DNA of 33,573 nt from assembly GCA_947648215.1 (NCBI GenBank), contig CANSMW010000020.1:1-33573 (forward strand), written 5' to 3'. The translations under genes were made by a program, and so were the position numbers. The notes under the pieces were generated by a model that saw nothing but the letters and a program-made list of their open reading frames with translations, was not told where the DNA came from and ran no database searches. This DNA is from an uncultured Clostridium sp. Lineage in GTDB: Bacteria; Bacillota; Clostridia; TANB77; CAG-508. Positions 33,572 through 33,573 of the stretch are shown piece by piece; the stretch's first letter is position 1, and each line of letters opens with the position of its first letter.

Positions 33572-33573
33572 CT

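Noticed and set aside
1..33573. tRNA or rRNA genes
   Set aside because: No cloverleaf-like sequence with a GTTCRANNC arm and no rRNA motifs seen. In particular no tRNA that could explain CGG decoding lies in this window.

Overview
The window is very AT-rich DNA from a spore-forming relative of the Clostridia. The evidence is a spoIIID gene, a bofA gene, an ECF folate transporter behind a tetrahydrofolate riboswitch, large serine recombinases and Firmicutes-type promoters. Two observations stand out.

(1) CGG behaves as a +1 frameshift codon. Six protein families look broken or end early, at seven positions (5350-5352, 15575-15577, 16584-16586, 19221-19223, 25146-25148, 29565-29567, 29638-29640). 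At all seven the in-frame codon is CGG. Skipping its C, so that GGN (glycine) is read next, restores the family sequence every time, often at an invariant glycine (two are in Walker A loops). I found no in-frame CGG in any intact gene, although CGG is common out of frame. I therefore annotate these as single genes with +1 shifts, not as pseudogenes.

(2) Positions 228-15321 are a 15,087-bp integrative element inserted inside spoIIID. The first 39 codons lie at the right edge and the last 50 at the left. The shared core GTACACA joins them into an uninterrupted 89-residue SpoIIID. This is laid out like the sigK 'skin' element: a large serine recombinase gene ends exactly at the left junction.

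Layout. 76-234: 3' part of spoIIID. 215-15321: the element, nearly all on the minus strand. It holds recombinase 1; a HEPN-like/AlbA_2 pair; two related modules, each with a strong minus promoter, a short terminated transcript, palindromes and a structured RNA on the plus strand; a nucleotide-kinase-like gene; recombinase 2 with a small SHOCT-like protein; a MATE-like/histidine phosphatase/YgjV-like membrane cassette; a hairpin-rich gap with a recombinase tail remnant; a pRiA4b ORF-3-like protein; and a helicase-nuclease fusion. 15193-15432: 5' part of spoIIID. 15499-17408: DUF2075-type ATPase.

17498-22660: a TetR-regulated MMPL transporter and its secreted or membrane-tethered coiled-coil partner. 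22657-27400: an alpha/beta hydrolase and a folate uptake and retention operon (EcfT, EcfA, FolC, FolT). 27564-29147: a membrane-anchored transglutaminase-like protein. 29352-33282: a long-chain acyl-CoA synthetase, BofA, RNase E/G and peptidyl-tRNA hydrolase. Short repeats ending in GGGGGTTCTTA lie between several of these genes. All calls come from reading the sequence; no database search was run.
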